Assembly (NCBI RefSeq): GCF_963668165.1
Contig: NZ_OY764211.1
Span: 620,001 to 684,000, forward strand
Source of the DNA: Marispirochaeta sp.
GTDB taxonomy: Bacteria; Spirochaetota; Spirochaetia; JC444; Marispirochaetaceae
Direction of reading: 5' to 3'
DNA length: 64,000 nt
Position 1 is the first letter of the stretch. Every line of letters starts with the position of its first letter. Positions 17,701 through 26,896 of the stretch are shown here, piece by piece. Below the pieces are notes generated by a model. It searched no databases. It was not told the DNA's origin and worked only from the letters and a program-made list of their open reading frames with translations. The position numbers were made by a program, and so were the translations under genes.

Positions 17701-19020
17701 CCTGACGGTGACGGACGCAGAGATCAGGTCACCATTTCCCAGAAAGGAAGTACCGAGGACCTGTGGGAAGGCCGAATATTCAGCAAGAGCGGAGAGATTG
17801 TCCGCAGTTACCGCTGGAAAGAGATGCCCGGCAGTCTTATATGGCAAGGCCGGGACGAAATGGGAAACCAGCTGCCCGACGGCGAATACCGCTACAGCCT
17901 CAGTTCTACCGATCCGGCAGGAAACTCGGTCAGCGTTGAACTGGATGGAATACGAATCGACACTAGAAAAACCAGCGCGTATCTGACCGCCGATACGACA
18001 AAGGTATCACCAAACGGCGATGATAATTTTGATAGCGTCACCTTCTTCCCGATAGTTAATCTCCGTGAAGGCATCAGCGACTGGAAGCTGGAACTGGTCG
18101 AAGAAAACTCCGGCGAAACCTATGCAAGCTTCCAGGGACGATCCGAAGTACCGGAAAGGATTCTCTGGAACGGTACGGATAATGGGGGTAATGTCAGCGA
18201 CGGCCTTTATTCGCCCAGGCTGACAGTCAACTACCTCAAAGGTAATCAGCCCCGGGCGGAACTTAAACCCCTTCGAGTCGACGCAACCAGTCCGGTTGTA
18301 CGCATAGAAGCCGATCCTCTTCCTTTCTCTCCGGATAACGACGGGTCTGATGACGAGCTTCATTTCCGGATAGATGTACAGGACCTTAGTCCCATAGACA
18401 CCTGGAAACTCGAAATTTTTGATCGGGAGATGAACCTGTTTACCCGTTTCTCCGGTACAGGAATGCCTTCCCGGGAACTGATATGGGACGGACGGTCAAG
18501 CAGCGGTGAGCTGGTAATATCTGCCGAGGACTATCCCTTCCGTTTTACTATTCACGATGATCTTGGCAATACAAGTGTAGTAAGCGGCAAGATTCCTGTT
18601 GATGTGCTGGTTATTCGGGACGGGGATAAACTGAAAATCCAGATAGCTTCTATAGTTTTCGAACCGAACACTGCTGTATATTCTGAACGGGATGAAGAAA
18701 CATCGGCGAAAAACATCTTTGTCCTCGACCGTATAGCAGAAATACTCAATAAATACCGCAACTACCGCATTACCATAGAGGGACATGCGAATCCTGTCTA
18801 TTATAATGATCCGGTCCGGGGGCCTACAGAAGAGAAAGAGGAACTTAACCCCCTTTCCGAAAAGCGGGCGAAAACGGTGCGTCAATCCCTTATTGAACGA
18901 GGTATCCATCCCGCCAGAATGAACGTGATCGGTCTTGGAGGAACGCGAACCATAGCCGATCCAGGCGACCGCAGTGTTAACTGGAAGAACAGGCGCGTGG
19001 AGTTTGTACTCGAAAAATGA
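14761..19020 (+). CDS. Large envelope protein: UPF0164-like barrel, eight FSPNGDG Ig repeats, OmpA C-terminus
   Basis: A 1,419-residue exported protein. Start at 14761 is set by the SD ggaggg six bases upstream and a Sec signal peptide ending near VTPLYG. Residues about 25-330 are beta-rich and resemble UPF0164/PorV-like barrels (TDAPAAATWNPASAAA). From about 420 to 1285 there are eight Ig-like modules, each opened by a calcium-binding-type FSP(N/D)(G/D)DG motif with the Ser at residues 426, 558, 662, 769, 873, 980, 1083 and 1190, and each carrying W(D/N)G...(L/V)PDG.Y in the FlgD-Ig style. The last 120 residues are an OmpA peptidoglycan-binding domain (IEGHANP, LSEKRAKTV, NRRVEFVLEK). It probably links outer membrane to peptidoglycan and may form a scaffold. 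The stop overlaps mltG. Confidence 0.87.
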   Translation: MNRYKCYLSLIIVALFAAVTPLYGDFNPPPGEESYFRMLSPWTLGAGPSVVSTDAPAAATWNPASAAAVQRMTFDIGYVAIYDTEYDEGIAGHAVNLGNSIPGKLGVFSWSGHFITSDYEGLDIGTMGAINLGFAKDVYEDLYVGTGLNLYAGSNDSSDWGSTLDIGFIHFPASYRSLNNFRWGMTAKDVGLWYNPSDDYSSIPSPFSLMTGAAFTPVEKEGFALDLSSDLILPSFQNLRWNVGLLAHIDNFLQVGVSSTLDARSIFDGDFEAYRFIPSFGLRFSFQTDLSGGNLIDLSGRGWDRGDIQPHIGVAPLANGAWGAGMGVTVPLGIIDDKAPEIEIDLGDLPYNEAEDNSEENDSVSLRIHSFDDPFDNNLNKALAVKGRKSGKVRKDYQLVQAENSKEEKKVEKNVLHKIPEAVYISPDNDGIQDDLSFPFSIRDSRYIMGYALEIRDEKGNLVRTIGNKEERPQEITARDIFRRFFQKKSGIPIPENLRWDGTSEDGSLVPDGVYYFSLHAWDDNNNRSETKPYPLVVDIRDPEVDIEKVPPLELIFSPNDDGQKDIIQISQSGTLEETWKIRIIGANDRTVFSTELKDQEPDTFIWDGMNNSGNVVADGVYTYTISSIDRAGNSVSRSVENIIVDTQPRPVSISIDSAWFSPNGDGVQDEILFTLDIPTPESLISWDLEVLDASQGIKWSTSGRSDPPSRYSFDGRGSNGVVLPEGSYTARISGVYRNGNSPSKTSPKFNLDVTPPSATVAVSPQIFSPDGDGNRDILRITQDASVEHEWQGQIVDSENQVVRQYRWIDQPEAEMEWNGTSEEGSIAEDGDYRYLLSATDRAGNSYSVESRSVRLSTKETVVAIFTDTDAFSPNGNGVKDEILIKPNVKVAEGVESYVITILNAEGQGVKTFTGSGALADQYRWDGIGESGARMPDGSYRASIRVIDRNGSVAESISSSFIMDRVAPQAELSAAYTLFSPDGDGRRDQVTISQKGSTEDLWEGRIFSKSGEIVRSYRWKEMPGSLIWQGRDEMGNQLPDGEYRYSLSSTDPAGNSVSVELDGIRIDTRKTSAYLTADTTKVSPNGDDNFDSVTFFPIVNLREGISDWKLELVEENSGETYASFQGRSEVPERILWNGTDNGGNVSDGLYSPRLTVNYLKGNQPRAELKPLRVDATSPVVRIEADPLPFSPDNDGSDDELHFRIDVQDLSPIDTWKLEIFDREMNLFTRFSGTGMPSRELIWDGRSSSGELVISAEDYPFRFTIHDDLGNTSVVSGKIPVDVLVIRDGDKLKIQIASIVFEPNTAVYSERDEETSAKNIFVLDRIAEILNKYRNYRITIEGHANPVYYNDPVRGPTEEKEELNPLSEKRAKTVRQSLIERGIHPARMNVIGLGGTRTIADPGDRSVNWKNRRVEFVLEK
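16423..18620 (+). repeat. Tandem Ig-module repeats in alternating A/B order within the OmpA-type gene
   Basis: The FSPNGDG motifs recur every 103-107 codons. Modules at residues 558, 769 and 980 share a short ITQ-type start (IIQISQSGTLEETW, ILRITQDASVEHEW, QVTISQKGSTEDLW). Those at 662, 873 and 1083 share a longer start (EILFTLD.., EILIKPN.., SVTFFPI..). The A-A and B-B spacing is 210-211 codons, so the duplicated unit is a two-Ig pair of about 632 bp. Confidence 0.8.
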
Positions 19021-20039
19021 GATACCTGCTGCGTTTTCTTATTGCGGCTGTGCTGGTGCTGTTTGTTACAGGAATAGCTGCCGGCGGAGCCGCGGTTTTC
19101 TATACCAAAGCTCCTGAGGATCCTCCCGGGGATACCTTTTTTCGGGTACGCCCTGGCGATTCCCTTTCTCTGATTGCTGAGCAGCTGGAAAACCGGGGGT
19201 TTATTCGTTCCAAACTGATTCTACGGCTTTATTCCAGAATAATGAAAACAGATGATGATCTGCAGACCGGATATTACAGTATTCCATCCGGTGCATCGAT
19301 GTTCGAAATTCACGATATACTGCTCACCGGTAAACAGTATCTTGTCCATGTAACCATCCCGGAAGGATTTACCATGCGTAGAATCGGCCAGATCCTGGAA
19401 GAAAAGGGTATCCTTCGGGCAAGCGAGTTTCTGCTTGCGGCTGAATCTCCGGAATTGATTGACGAATTGGGAATTCCTGCGGATTCTTTGCAGGGATATC
19501 TTTATCCGGATACCTACCGCATGCCCCTGGAGTCTTCAGCGGGTGCTGTTCTTCGGCATATGGTGGCTACCTTTTTCCAGAAACTTGAAGAAGGGGGGAT
19601 TCAGCGTGAGGATTACACCCCTGAAGAACTTCATGAACGGGTTATCCTGGCCTCTATTGTTGAAAGGGAATACCGCTTAGCCGAAGAAGCTCCTTTAATT
19701 GCGTCTGTTTTTTTAAACAGGCTTAATATCCGCATGCCTCTGCAGTCATGCGCAACTGTTGTATACGTGCTTACTGAAGAGGAAGAAAGGGATCATCCTG
19801 AATTCCTGACTTACCGGGATCTGGAGGTTAACTCAGATTTTAACACCTATCAGAACTACGGCCTTCCTCCGGCACCAATCTGTAACCCAGGGAAAGTCGC
19901 CCTGGAATCTTCTTTTTCTCCCGCCGATACGGATTTTCTCTATTTTCTTGTTGAAGACCCGCAAAGCGGTCGTCACCGCTTTACTACAAATCTGTCCGAA
20001 CATAACCAGGCCAAGCGTCTCTATATAAAAGGCAGATAA
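19017..20039 (+). CDS. mltG: Endolytic murein transglycosylase MltG
   Basis: A 340-residue MltG/YceG-like protein with one N-terminal membrane helix (about residues 5-25) and a periplasmic catalytic domain. Family features are the LysM-like FRVRPGDSLSLIAEQL near residue 42, ILASIVEREYRLAEEA with the catalytic Glu near residue 218, MPLQSCATVVY, and YGLPPAPICNPG. MltG cleaves nascent glycan strands and helps set their length. It overlaps the upstream OmpA-type gene by four bases and dnaG follows after six bases, so cell wall, surface and replication/transcription genes share a transcript. Confidence 0.94.
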   Translation: MRYLLRFLIAAVLVLFVTGIAAGGAAVFYTKAPEDPPGDTFFRVRPGDSLSLIAEQLENRGFIRSKLILRLYSRIMKTDDDLQTGYYSIPSGASMFEIHDILLTGKQYLVHVTIPEGFTMRRIGQILEEKGILRASEFLLAAESPELIDELGIPADSLQGYLYPDTYRMPLESSAGAVLRHMVATFFQKLEEGGIQREDYTPEELHERVILASIVEREYRLAEEAPLIASVFLNRLNIRMPLQSCATVVYVLTEEEERDHPEFLTYRDLEVNSDFNTYQNYGLPPAPICNPGKVALESSFSPADTDFLYFLVEDPQSGRHRFTTNLSEHNQAKRLYIKGR

Positions 20040-20045
20040 GTCGGT

Positions 20046-21797
20046 ATGGCAATCCCCCAGGCGGTAATCAGCGAAATCAGCGATAAGACCTCTATGGTTG
20101 AACTGGTTAGTCTCTATACCACATTGAAGTTTTCAGGAGGACAATACAGCGGTCTCTGTCCCTTCCATTCGGAGAAGACGCCGTCATTTTCCGTGAATGA
20201 GGAGAAAAAGCTCTTTTACTGCTTCGGGTGTCATAAAGGGGGTAACCTCTTTCAGTTCGTAATGGATATGGAAAATCTCAACTTTGCAGAAGCAGTCCGT
20301 TTTCTGGGACAAAGGGCAGGAGTCGAAATCCGGGAAGACTCCGATAGAGGTCAGGAAACCCGGGTAGGGGCTCTCTTTGACCTTTATGCCGGGGTTACCC
20401 GAAGCTTTCACTATCTGCTGACGGAAACCATGGCCGGAGCGAAGGCCAGGGATTATCTGCATACCCGGGGAGTTTCCGATGAAATAATCTCCTCATTCCA
20501 ACTGGGTTATGCTCCGAAAGATCCTGACTGGCTCCATGATTTTCTGATCAAAAAAGGTTATTCCCCTGATTTCCTGGCCGAATCCGGTCTTTTTTCCCGC
20601 AATGATTCCCGATATCCTCTATTTCGAAACCGCCTTATAATACCCATAGCTTCGAATCAGGGCCGGGTAATCGCCTTTGGAGGCCGTCTGCTGGAAGGAG
20701 AAGGACCAAAATACCTGAACAGCCCGGAGACGCCAATTTTTAAAAAGAGCAGGACCCTGTTTGGCTTGAACAAGGCTGCAAAAGTCATGCGCGGTTCAGG
20801 ACGTTTTTTTCTCTGTGAAGGATACATGGATGTTATGGCCCTTGCCCAGGCGGGAATCGCCGAATCCATTGCACCTCTTGGTACCTCATTCACCCAGGAT
20901 CAGGCAAATCTGCTCAAACGTTACGCTGATAAGGGCGTTGTGCTTTTTGATAATGACGACGCTGGCCAAAACGCCGCCAGTAAAGCAGTTATACTTTGCG
21001 CAAAATCTGGAATAGAGACCTCCATAGCCAGAGTTTCCGGAGGAAAAGATCCCGCAGATATATTGGAAAAAGAGGGTGGTCAGGCGTTGCAAAAATCATT
21101 ACAATATACTATAAATAGCTTTGATTATCTTGTGGAAAAGGCCATGTCGCGTTTTTCCTCAGGTACTCCGGAAGGGAAGCACCGCATTCTCTCCGAAATT
21201 GCCCCCTTTCTGGAGGCACAGGATTCCGCGGTCAAGCGAGACGGGTACCTGACGCGCCTGTCCGATATGTTGGAGGTCAACGTTACTGCACTAACAGCTG
21301 ATCTTTCGCAACAAACTACGTCGTCTCGAGAAGTTCCGCAGGAGCAGAAAGATCCGGAGCGAGTTGGTTCGGATCTTTTCCTCATGTTAGGTGTCGCCGC
21401 ATACCCGGAACATTTTTCATATATTCGACAGTATGTCAACGCAGATGACCTGATTGATCAACGCGCTCGTCAGCTGTTTATAATACTTGAAGATGCCTTT
21501 CGACGGGACGAGTTAGATATGAATGCTATTGCCCAAAATGTCGATAATGAAGAAGTTCGGGGTTTAATTTTTGATAAAGCCTTTTCGGGCGAATTAGGAT
21601 CTGACCCCAAGTCAGTTCTTCAGGACACCCTGCGGAGTGTACGGTATGGAGCTCTTGTCCGAAGGCAAAAAGAGGTAATCCGCGCTCTTGAAAGGGCAGA
21701 GCGCAATGGGGTTTCTCATGAAGAGCTGAAGAGTTTACTGACAGAGAAGATGTACCTGACCGAAGAATTGCAGAAACTAAGGGTGAGACAGGCATGA
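20046..21797 (+). CDS. dnaG: DNA primase DnaG
   Basis: A 583-residue primase making RNA primers at the replication fork. The N-terminal CHC2 zinc finger is intact (Cys38, His41, Cys59, Cys62 in [13 protein letters not shown] and [10 protein letters not shown]). The TOPRIM catalytic core follows, with FLCEGYMDV near residue 257 and [11 protein letters not shown] near 300. The C-terminal DnaB-interacting region is present but divergent. It sits in the macromolecular-synthesis arrangement directly before rpoD, with a four-base overlap; rpsU, often first in this operon elsewhere, is absent here and mltG takes that place. Confidence 0.96.
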   Translation: MAIPQAVISEISDKTSMVELVSLYTTLKFSGGQYSGLCPFHSEKTPSFSVNEEKKLFYCFGCHKGGNLFQFVMDMENLNFAEAVRFLGQRAGVEIREDSDRGQETRVGALFDLYAGVTRSFHYLLTETMAGAKARDYLHTRGVSDEIISSFQLGYAPKDPDWLHDFLIKKGYSPDFLAESGLFSRNDSRYPLFRNRLIIPIASNQGRVIAFGGRLLEGEGPKYLNSPETPIFKKSRTLFGLNKAAKVMRGSGRFFLCEGYMDVMALAQAGIAESIAPLGTSFTQDQANLLKRYADKGVVLFDNDDAGQNAASKAVILCAKSGIETSIARVSGGKDPADILEKEGGQALQKSLQYTINSFDYLVEKAMSRFSSGTPEGKHRILSEIAPFLEAQDSAVKRDGYLTRLSDMLEVNVTALTADLSQQTTSSREVPQEQKDPERVGSDLFLMLGVAAYPEHFSYIRQYVNADDLIDQRARQLFIILEDAFRRDELDMNAIAQNVDNEEVRGLIFDKAFSGELGSDPKSVLQDTLRSVRYGALVRRQKEVIRALERAERNGVSHEELKSLLTEKMYLTEELQKLRVRQA

Positions 21798-23647
21798 CAG
21801 AGCTGCTCAATGATCCAGCTGTTACAAAACTTCTGGAATACGCAAAAAAGAAAAAGAAAATCACCTACGATGAGGTCAACGACTTTCTTCCCGAAGAGAT
21901 TGTCAACTCAGAGAAAATCGAAGATGTGTTCAGTCTTTTGGAACAGCATCACGTCGAGATTGAGGAGGATAATCTGGATTTGAATATTCCGACTATAACT
22001 GAAGAAGATGAAGTAGAAGATGTCGCGCTGGAGGATGATGAAGATACCGAGGAAATATCCGAGGACTTCAATGCAACAGATGAATTAGAGGACGCTGAAG
22101 AGCCTGAAGAAGATATGGAGAAAACAAAAGTTGCTGCTTCCAAGAAACGTGTTGTCCTTGGGGATAAAGATTCCGCTATTGATGATCCTATCCGTCTTTA
22201 TCTGAGAGAAATCGGTAAGGAGAACCTTTTAACCGCCGAACAGGAAGTTGAACTCTCAAAACGCATGGAAGACGGCGAAAATATTATTAAACAGGTCGTT
22301 AAGGCTTCCGGTCTTATTATACCTGAAATTTATCACCTGATCCAGAAAACATTTTCCAAGGCAGACCCCAGGGAGATGGATCTTTCCAAAAAGGAAATTT
22401 CCGAACTGCTGGCGGAGAGGCGGAGATTGAATCAGTTTTATCGTGAGCCTCTGCGGGTACTTGCTCCTGGTATTCGGCAATATATTGAACATAAAAATAA
22501 ACTGGTATCCCTGGGTGAAGATATTCTTGTCAGCAGCGAGCTTGCGGCAAAACGCACTTCTTTGGTCAAGAAGATTGGTAACATCGATCTTCACCAGGAA
22601 GAGATTCTTCTTTTATCGGACAAGTTCTCCAACGCTGAAAAAAAGATAAAACGATACCGCAAAGAGCAGCATAGAATCGAACGACGGCTCCGGGTAAGCA
22701 GCACCAGGGAACTGAGGACCATGGGCCGCGGCCTGGCAATCCCTGATGAACGCAGAAAGATCGAAGTTGATTTGGAGCTCAGCGCAGACGAGATAAAAGA
22801 AAAGATTCGACAGATCCAGATCACAGAAAAGAAACTCAGAAATCTGGAGATTGAGTTCGAAGAGAACATTGAGTCTATTCTTGAACATGCCGAACGAATT
22901 TCCAAGGGCCAGCACATGATGAAAGGGGCCAAAGATAAACTTATTCAGGCCAACCTCAGACTGGTTGTCAGTATTGCCAAAAAATACACCAACCGGGGTC
23001 TCCACTTTTTTGATCTTGTGCAGGAAGGTAACATCGGTCTTATCAAGGCCGTTGAAAAGTTCGAATACCGCAAGGGCTACAAATTTTCTACCTATGCAAC
23101 ATGGTGGATCAGACAGGCGATTACCCGCTCAATCTCGGATCAGGCCCGAACAATCCGTGTTCCTGTTCACATGATTGAGCAGATAAACAAGGTTGTACGG
23201 GAATCCCGTCAGTTAATGCAGGTGCTTGGCAGGGAACCTTCCGACGAAGAGGTTGCCGAAAGGCTTGGATGGTCTGTGGCCAGAGTGAAATCCGTCAAGA
23301 ATGTGGCCAGAGAGCCGATTTCTCTCGAAACTCCTATAGGGGAGGAAGAGGATTCTCTTCTTGGCGATTTTATCGAGGACAAGGATATCGAAAACCCTGC
23401 AAGCCAGACAGCCTTTAAACTGCTCCAGGAACAACTGCAGGATGTATTGTACACTCTGCCTCCCCGTGAGCAGGAGGTATTAAAAATGAGGTTCGGACTA
23501 GAGGACGGATATTCCCTGACTCTCGAAGAGGTAGGGCTCTATTTTAATGTTACCAGAGAAAGGATCCGCCAGATAGAGGCAAAAGCATTGCGACGCTTGC
23601 GTCATCCGAAGCGCAGCCGTCGGCTTAAAGATTATATCGATAACTAA
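21794..23647 (+). CDS. rpoD: RNA polymerase primary sigma factor RpoD (sigma-70)
   Basis: A 617-residue primary sigma factor. An acidic region about residues 55-110 follows region 1.1. Region 1.2 begins at [12 protein letters not shown] (about 133), a long non-conserved region follows, and region 2 includes [21 protein letters not shown] and the -10 recognition helix ([12 protein letters not shown]). Region 3 (RVPVHM) and region 4 ([20 protein letters not shown]) complete it. Start overlaps dnaG by four bases. Several near-consensus TTGACA-17-TATAAT-like promoters in the window agree with a standard housekeeping sigma. Confidence 0.97.
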   Translation: MTELLNDPAVTKLLEYAKKKKKITYDEVNDFLPEEIVNSEKIEDVFSLLEQHHVEIEEDNLDLNIPTITEEDEVEDVALEDDEDTEEISEDFNATDELEDAEEPEEDMEKTKVAASKKRVVLGDKDSAIDDPIRLYLREIGKENLLTAEQEVELSKRMEDGENIIKQVVKASGLIIPEIYHLIQKTFSKADPREMDLSKKEISELLAERRRLNQFYREPLRVLAPGIRQYIEHKNKLVSLGEDILVSSELAAKRTSLVKKIGNIDLHQEEILLLSDKFSNAEKKIKRYRKEQHRIERRLRVSSTRELRTMGRGLAIPDERRKIEVDLELSADEIKEKIRQIQITEKKLRNLEIEFEENIESILEHAERISKGQHMMKGAKDKLIQANLRLVVSIAKKYTNRGLHFFDLVQEGNIGLIKAVEKFEYRKGYKFSTYATWWIRQAITRSISDQARTIRVPVHMIEQINKVVRESRQLMQVLGREPSDEEVAERLGWSVARVKSVKNVAREPISLETPIGEEEDSLLGDFIEDKDIENPASQTAFKLLQEQLQDVLYTLPPREQEVLKMRFGLEDGYSLTLEEVGLYFNVTRERIRQIEAKALRRLRHPKRSRRLKDYIDN

Positions 23648-23676
23648 ATAATAACTATACGAGGGCAATAAGCATT

Positions 23677-24462
23677 ATGATGACTGAGGTTTTCGACAAG
23701 TTACGTACCCTGCAGGATATTTTATCTCAGAAGTACGAAATCGAACGTGAAATTCACGATATCCCCAAGGCATTGACCACTAAAACGGAACTGTTAAACC
23801 GTTTAAAGAAGTCCTATATTGAGAAGAATACAAAGCGGGAACGGATTAACGAAAAAATGAAATCTCTGCGGATTAAGCTGTCCGACGCCGAATCACAGCG
23901 TGAGACCTATGAAAAGCAGATGGACCAGATAACCACCCAGCGGGAATATGAAGCCCTTGATAAAGAGATCCGAGACGCCACCGAAAAGGAACAGCAGCTG
24001 CGTAAGGATATTCTCCGGGAAGAAAAAGAGCTGGAAGAGATCAATGCGACCCTTGAGCGCGAAGAAAGTATGATTCAGCTTCAGGAAGAAGAACTGTCCG
24101 CCGAGCAGGAAAAGATAAAAAATGAAAGTGCTCAAAAGGAAGAGGTTCTTAAACAGCTTGAAGCTGAAGAAAAGGATGTTATCCCGGGACTGGAAGAAGA
24201 TATCCTGTTCAAATTTGAACGTATTATCCGCTCTAAGTCTGGTGTCGGTATTGTACCGGTAAAAGCTTCTGTATGTACCGGGTGTCACATGCAGCTTCCT
24301 GCACAGTTTGTAAATGACGTCCGCAATGGAGAAAAGATCCTCTTTTGTCCGTATTGCAGCAGAATTCTTTTTTACAGTGAATCAGAGATTTCTGAAGACT
24401 CGTACTTTTTTCAGGATGAGGACGCCGGAAGTCTGGCGGACCTTGTCGATTCAGAAGAGTAG
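23677..24462 (+). CDS. Coiled-coil protein with C4 zinc ribbon (zf-RING_7/DUF164-like)
   Basis: A 261-residue protein: residues about 5-175 are a long charged coiled coil, followed by a C4 zinc ribbon with CTGCHMQLP near residue 203 and CPYCSRILFY near 226, then an acidic tail. This is the layout of the widespread zinc-ribbon/coiled-coil family related to CT398 (CdsZ), some members of which bind sigma-54 or secretion-system parts. Two consecutive ATG codons start the gene; the first is used here. It follows rpoD by 29 bases and precedes rnpB by 16 bases. A sigma-54-dependent activator is encoded elsewhere in this window, but a link is speculative. Confidence 0.85.
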   Translation: MMTEVFDKLRTLQDILSQKYEIEREIHDIPKALTTKTELLNRLKKSYIEKNTKRERINEKMKSLRIKLSDAESQRETYEKQMDQITTQREYEALDKEIRDATEKEQQLRKDILREEKELEEINATLEREESMIQLQEEELSAEQEKIKNESAQKEEVLKQLEAEEKDVIPGLEEDILFKFERIIRSKSGVGIVPVKASVCTGCHMQLPAQFVNDVRNGEKILFCPYCSRILFYSESEISEDSYFFQDEDAGSLADLVDSEE

Positions 24463-24478
24463 GGATAGACTATTAATT

Positions 24479-24854
24479 GAAGCAGACCAGATAGCCGCCG
24501 CATAGAGTTCTACGCGGAGGAAAGTCCGGGCTCCGTAGAACAGGATGCCGGGTAACCCTCGGGACGCTGTCGGCTTCCTAAAGAAGCTGAAGGCGGACAG
24601 AAAGTGCCACAGAAAGCAAACCGCCCTGCACCAAAATCTTTGATTTTGGTGCAGGGTAAGGGTGAAAGGGCGGGGTAAGAGCCCACCGCCTTCAGGGTAA
24701 CCTGGAGGGCATGGTAAACCTCATCCGGAGCAAAGCCATACAGCAGAGGGGTTGTTCGCCCGAATCTCTGCGGGTAGGCTGCATGAAGCTGCCGGTAACG
24801 GCGGCCCCAGATAGATGGCTATCCAAGACAGAATCCGGCTTACCGGTCTGCTTC
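24479..24854 (+). ncRNA. rnpB: RNase P RNA (rnpB), bacterial type A
   Basis: The catalytic RNA that trims tRNA 5' leaders. Its ends pair perfectly as P1: gaagcagacc at 24479-24488 with ggtctgcttc at 24845-24854. Conserved regions are present: gaggaaagtccgggctc near 24516, ccacagaaagcaaaccgcc, ggtaagggtgaaa, gagcccacc, ggtaaacctcatccggagcaa, and the 3' agatagatggctatcc...acagaatccggctta. The P12 arm is a 15-bp perfect hairpin (24624-24656). A T-rich stretch follows, and the next start codon is only 23 bases from the 3' end. Confidence 0.96.
24624..24656 (+). other. Extended P12 hairpin of rnpB
   Basis: Perfect 15-bp stem (ccctgcaccaaaatc / gattttggtgcaggg) closed by a TTT loop at the position of helix P12, a variable arm in type A RNase P RNA. 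The inner half is A/T-rich. Confidence 0.8.
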
Positions 24855-24877
24855 TTTATTTTATATACGAGGCAACG

Positions 24878-25831
24878 ATGCGACTACCAAAGGATCGGTT
24901 CAATTTTTCACGTGTATCCCAGAATTATGGAAGACGAAAAAGCGGACTGAAACTAGTTGTTTCTGCCATTGTTGTAATCCTGTCAATAACTATCGGCGCG
25001 TTCTCGGTAAATAAAATCATGCGGGTCAGTGGAAATGATCTTTCCATGCGTGAAGAACTCAAGGTTCTCTGGGAACAAATGAATTACGAGGAGATCAATC
25101 TTCGTTGCGCAGAAGTTCTCGAATCATCTCCTTTAAATATGGACGCCCTGGTATATAACGGTTTGTCCTATTTCTATCGTGGTGTTGCGAAGTTCACCCT
25201 TGAAGATAAAATACCCCTCTTTGACCAGGCGATCGAGTATCTCAGACTCGCCGATCTGACAGCGGAGTATCCTCTGAAGGGAAGTGTTCACTATATTTTA
25301 GCGAAAACGTACTATCATAAAGGTCGTTATTATACAGACCTTGCGATAAATTATATGCTGAGTTCCCTCGATTTGGGGTATCAAGGTATCGACAGTTATG
25401 AGTACCTCGGACTGTCATATTCAGAACTGGGAGAATACGAAAAGAGTGTAGAATATTTTGAAAAAGCACTTGATCAGAATCCGTCCGATACTTTATATCT
25501 TGTTCTGGGTCAGACGTATTTTTCCATGGAAGAGTTTTCCCGGGCAGAGGAAACTCTGTTGCGCTGTCTTAATGCAACCGGGGATATTGCAACCCAGCAA
25601 AAGGCCAGATTTCTGCTTGGAAGGATTTATTTGAATCGAAAGGAATATTTAAAAGCTGAAAACCAGTATCGGGAGATACTTGCAATAAACAAGAATTCCG
25701 CCGATTCATACTTCTATTTGGGCTCGATTTATGATGAATTGAATGATACTATCAAAGCGCGAGCTGAGTGGCGCAAAGCACTTGAAATAGACCCGACGCA
25801 CCATGGAGCGCGTCAGAAACTTTACAACTAA
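24878..25831 (+). CDS. Membrane-anchored tetratricopeptide repeat protein
   Basis: A 317-residue protein with one N-terminal membrane helix (about residues 28-48) and TPR-type helical repeats over the rest. Clear units include [27 protein letters not shown] region (near 185), [21 protein letters not shown] (near 210) and [27 protein letters not shown] (near 285). I chose ATG 24878 because gagg lies five bases upstream and an earlier in-frame start would fall inside rnpB. It precedes mreB by 16 bases, and its position suggests a scaffold in cell-wall synthesis or shape, but no specific partner is shown. Confidence 0.85.
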   Translation: MRLPKDRFNFSRVSQNYGRRKSGLKLVVSAIVVILSITIGAFSVNKIMRVSGNDLSMREELKVLWEQMNYEEINLRCAEVLESSPLNMDALVYNGLSYFYRGVAKFTLEDKIPLFDQAIEYLRLADLTAEYPLKGSVHYILAKTYYHKGRYYTDLAINYMLSSLDLGYQGIDSYEYLGLSYSELGEYEKSVEYFEKALDQNPSDTLYLVLGQTYFSMEEFSRAEETLLRCLNATGDIATQQKARFLLGRIYLNRKEYLKAENQYREILAINKNSADSYFYLGSIYDELNDTIKARAEWRKALEIDPTHHGARQKLYN

Positions 25832-25847
25832 TGCTGGAGGATTCCTG

Positions 25848-26891
25848 ATGGGAATGTTTAATCTTGCCGACGCGTTTTCCACGGAAATTGGTATAGATTT
25901 AGGGACATGTAACACACTAATATATGTCCGCGGAAAAGGTATTGTAATCAGTGAACCTTCGGTGGTGGCAGTTGAACGGGGAACAAAAAAGGTTGTTGCC
26001 GTTGGTGTCGAGGCAAAAAGAATGCTCTGGAAAACCCCGGGAGATATTATTGCAATTCGTCCTCTCCGGGACGGAGTTATTGCTGACTTGGAAACAACCG
26101 AAAAGATGATCCGTTACTTTATCAGTAAAGTACTCCCCAGACGCTGGTTTGTTAAACCCAGAATGGTCATAGGAGTACCCACATGTATCACCGAGGTTGA
26201 ACGGAGAGCAGTAGAAGAAGCTGCCTACAAAGCAGGAGCCAGAGAGGTAAAGGTAATCGAGGAATCTCTGGCGGCTGCAATTGGAGCTAAAATTCCGATT
26301 TTTGAACCTGCTGGACATATGATCTGCGATATTGGCGGAGGAACCACCGAGATCTCTGTTATTTCTCTTGGTGGAATGGTTGTAAGTAAAGCTATCAGGA
26401 TAGGCGGCGACGAGTTTGACGAAGCGATTATTAAACATGTCCGAAACGTACATAACCTTATTGTAGGCGAGCAGACTGCCGAAAACCTTAAGATAAAAAT
26501 TGGTAATGCCATTGCCGACAAGACCATCGAAAAGATGGAGATTAAAGGCACGGATGCCATAACCGGTCTTCCACGTCGTCTCGAGATAGACTCAGTTGAG
26601 GTCAGAGAAGCCCTGCAGGAGCCAATAAACGCTGTAATTGAAGAGATAAAGCGTACCCTGGGACAGACTCCGCCGGAGCTGGCAGCAGATATAGTAGAGC
26701 GCGGGATTGTAATGACAGGGGGTGGATCACTGCTGAAAGGTTTACCCAAGCTTATCAGCAAAGAAACCGGTGTTCCTGTAATTCTTGCCGAAGACCCTTT
26801 GCTGTGCGTAGCTAATGGTGCGGGAATGTATTTTCAGCATACCAAGGATATGGCAAGTAACCAGACAATCTATAACAATCTAAATACATAA
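25848..26891 (+). CDS. mreB: Rod shape-determining protein MreB
   Basis: A 347-residue bacterial actin that directs lateral wall synthesis. Nucleotide-binding motifs are present: [14 protein letters not shown] (phosphate 1), [17 protein letters not shown] (phosphate 2) and [12 protein letters not shown] (adenosine). The ATG at 25848 is supported by ggagg seven bases upstream; an earlier in-frame start at 25803 lies inside the TPR gene. It heads the elongasome cluster mreB, mreC, mreD, PBP2 and rodA, in the same order as in Treponema. Confidence 0.97.
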   Translation: MGMFNLADAFSTEIGIDLGTCNTLIYVRGKGIVISEPSVVAVERGTKKVVAVGVEAKRMLWKTPGDIIAIRPLRDGVIADLETTEKMIRYFISKVLPRRWFVKPRMVIGVPTCITEVERRAVEEAAYKAGAREVKVIEESLAAAIGAKIPIFEPAGHMICDIGGGTTEISVISLGGMVVSKAIRIGGDEFDEAIIKHVRNVHNLIVGEQTAENLKIKIGNAIADKTIEKMEIKGTDAITGLPRRLEIDSVEVREALQEPINAVIEEIKRTLGQTPPELAADIVERGIVMTGGGSLLKGLPKLISKETGVPVILAEDPLLCVANGAGMYFQHTKDMASNQTIYNNLNT

Positions 26892-26896
26892 TCGTC

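Noticed and set aside
16423..18620. CRISPR-like or mobile-element explanation for the regular repeats
   Set aside because: Period is about 315 bp, in frame, and conserved at protein level; these are Ig-module duplications.
21949..22143. Minus-strand Ser-rich open frame opposite rpoD
   Set aside because: It is the antisense of the acidic low-complexity region of RpoD.
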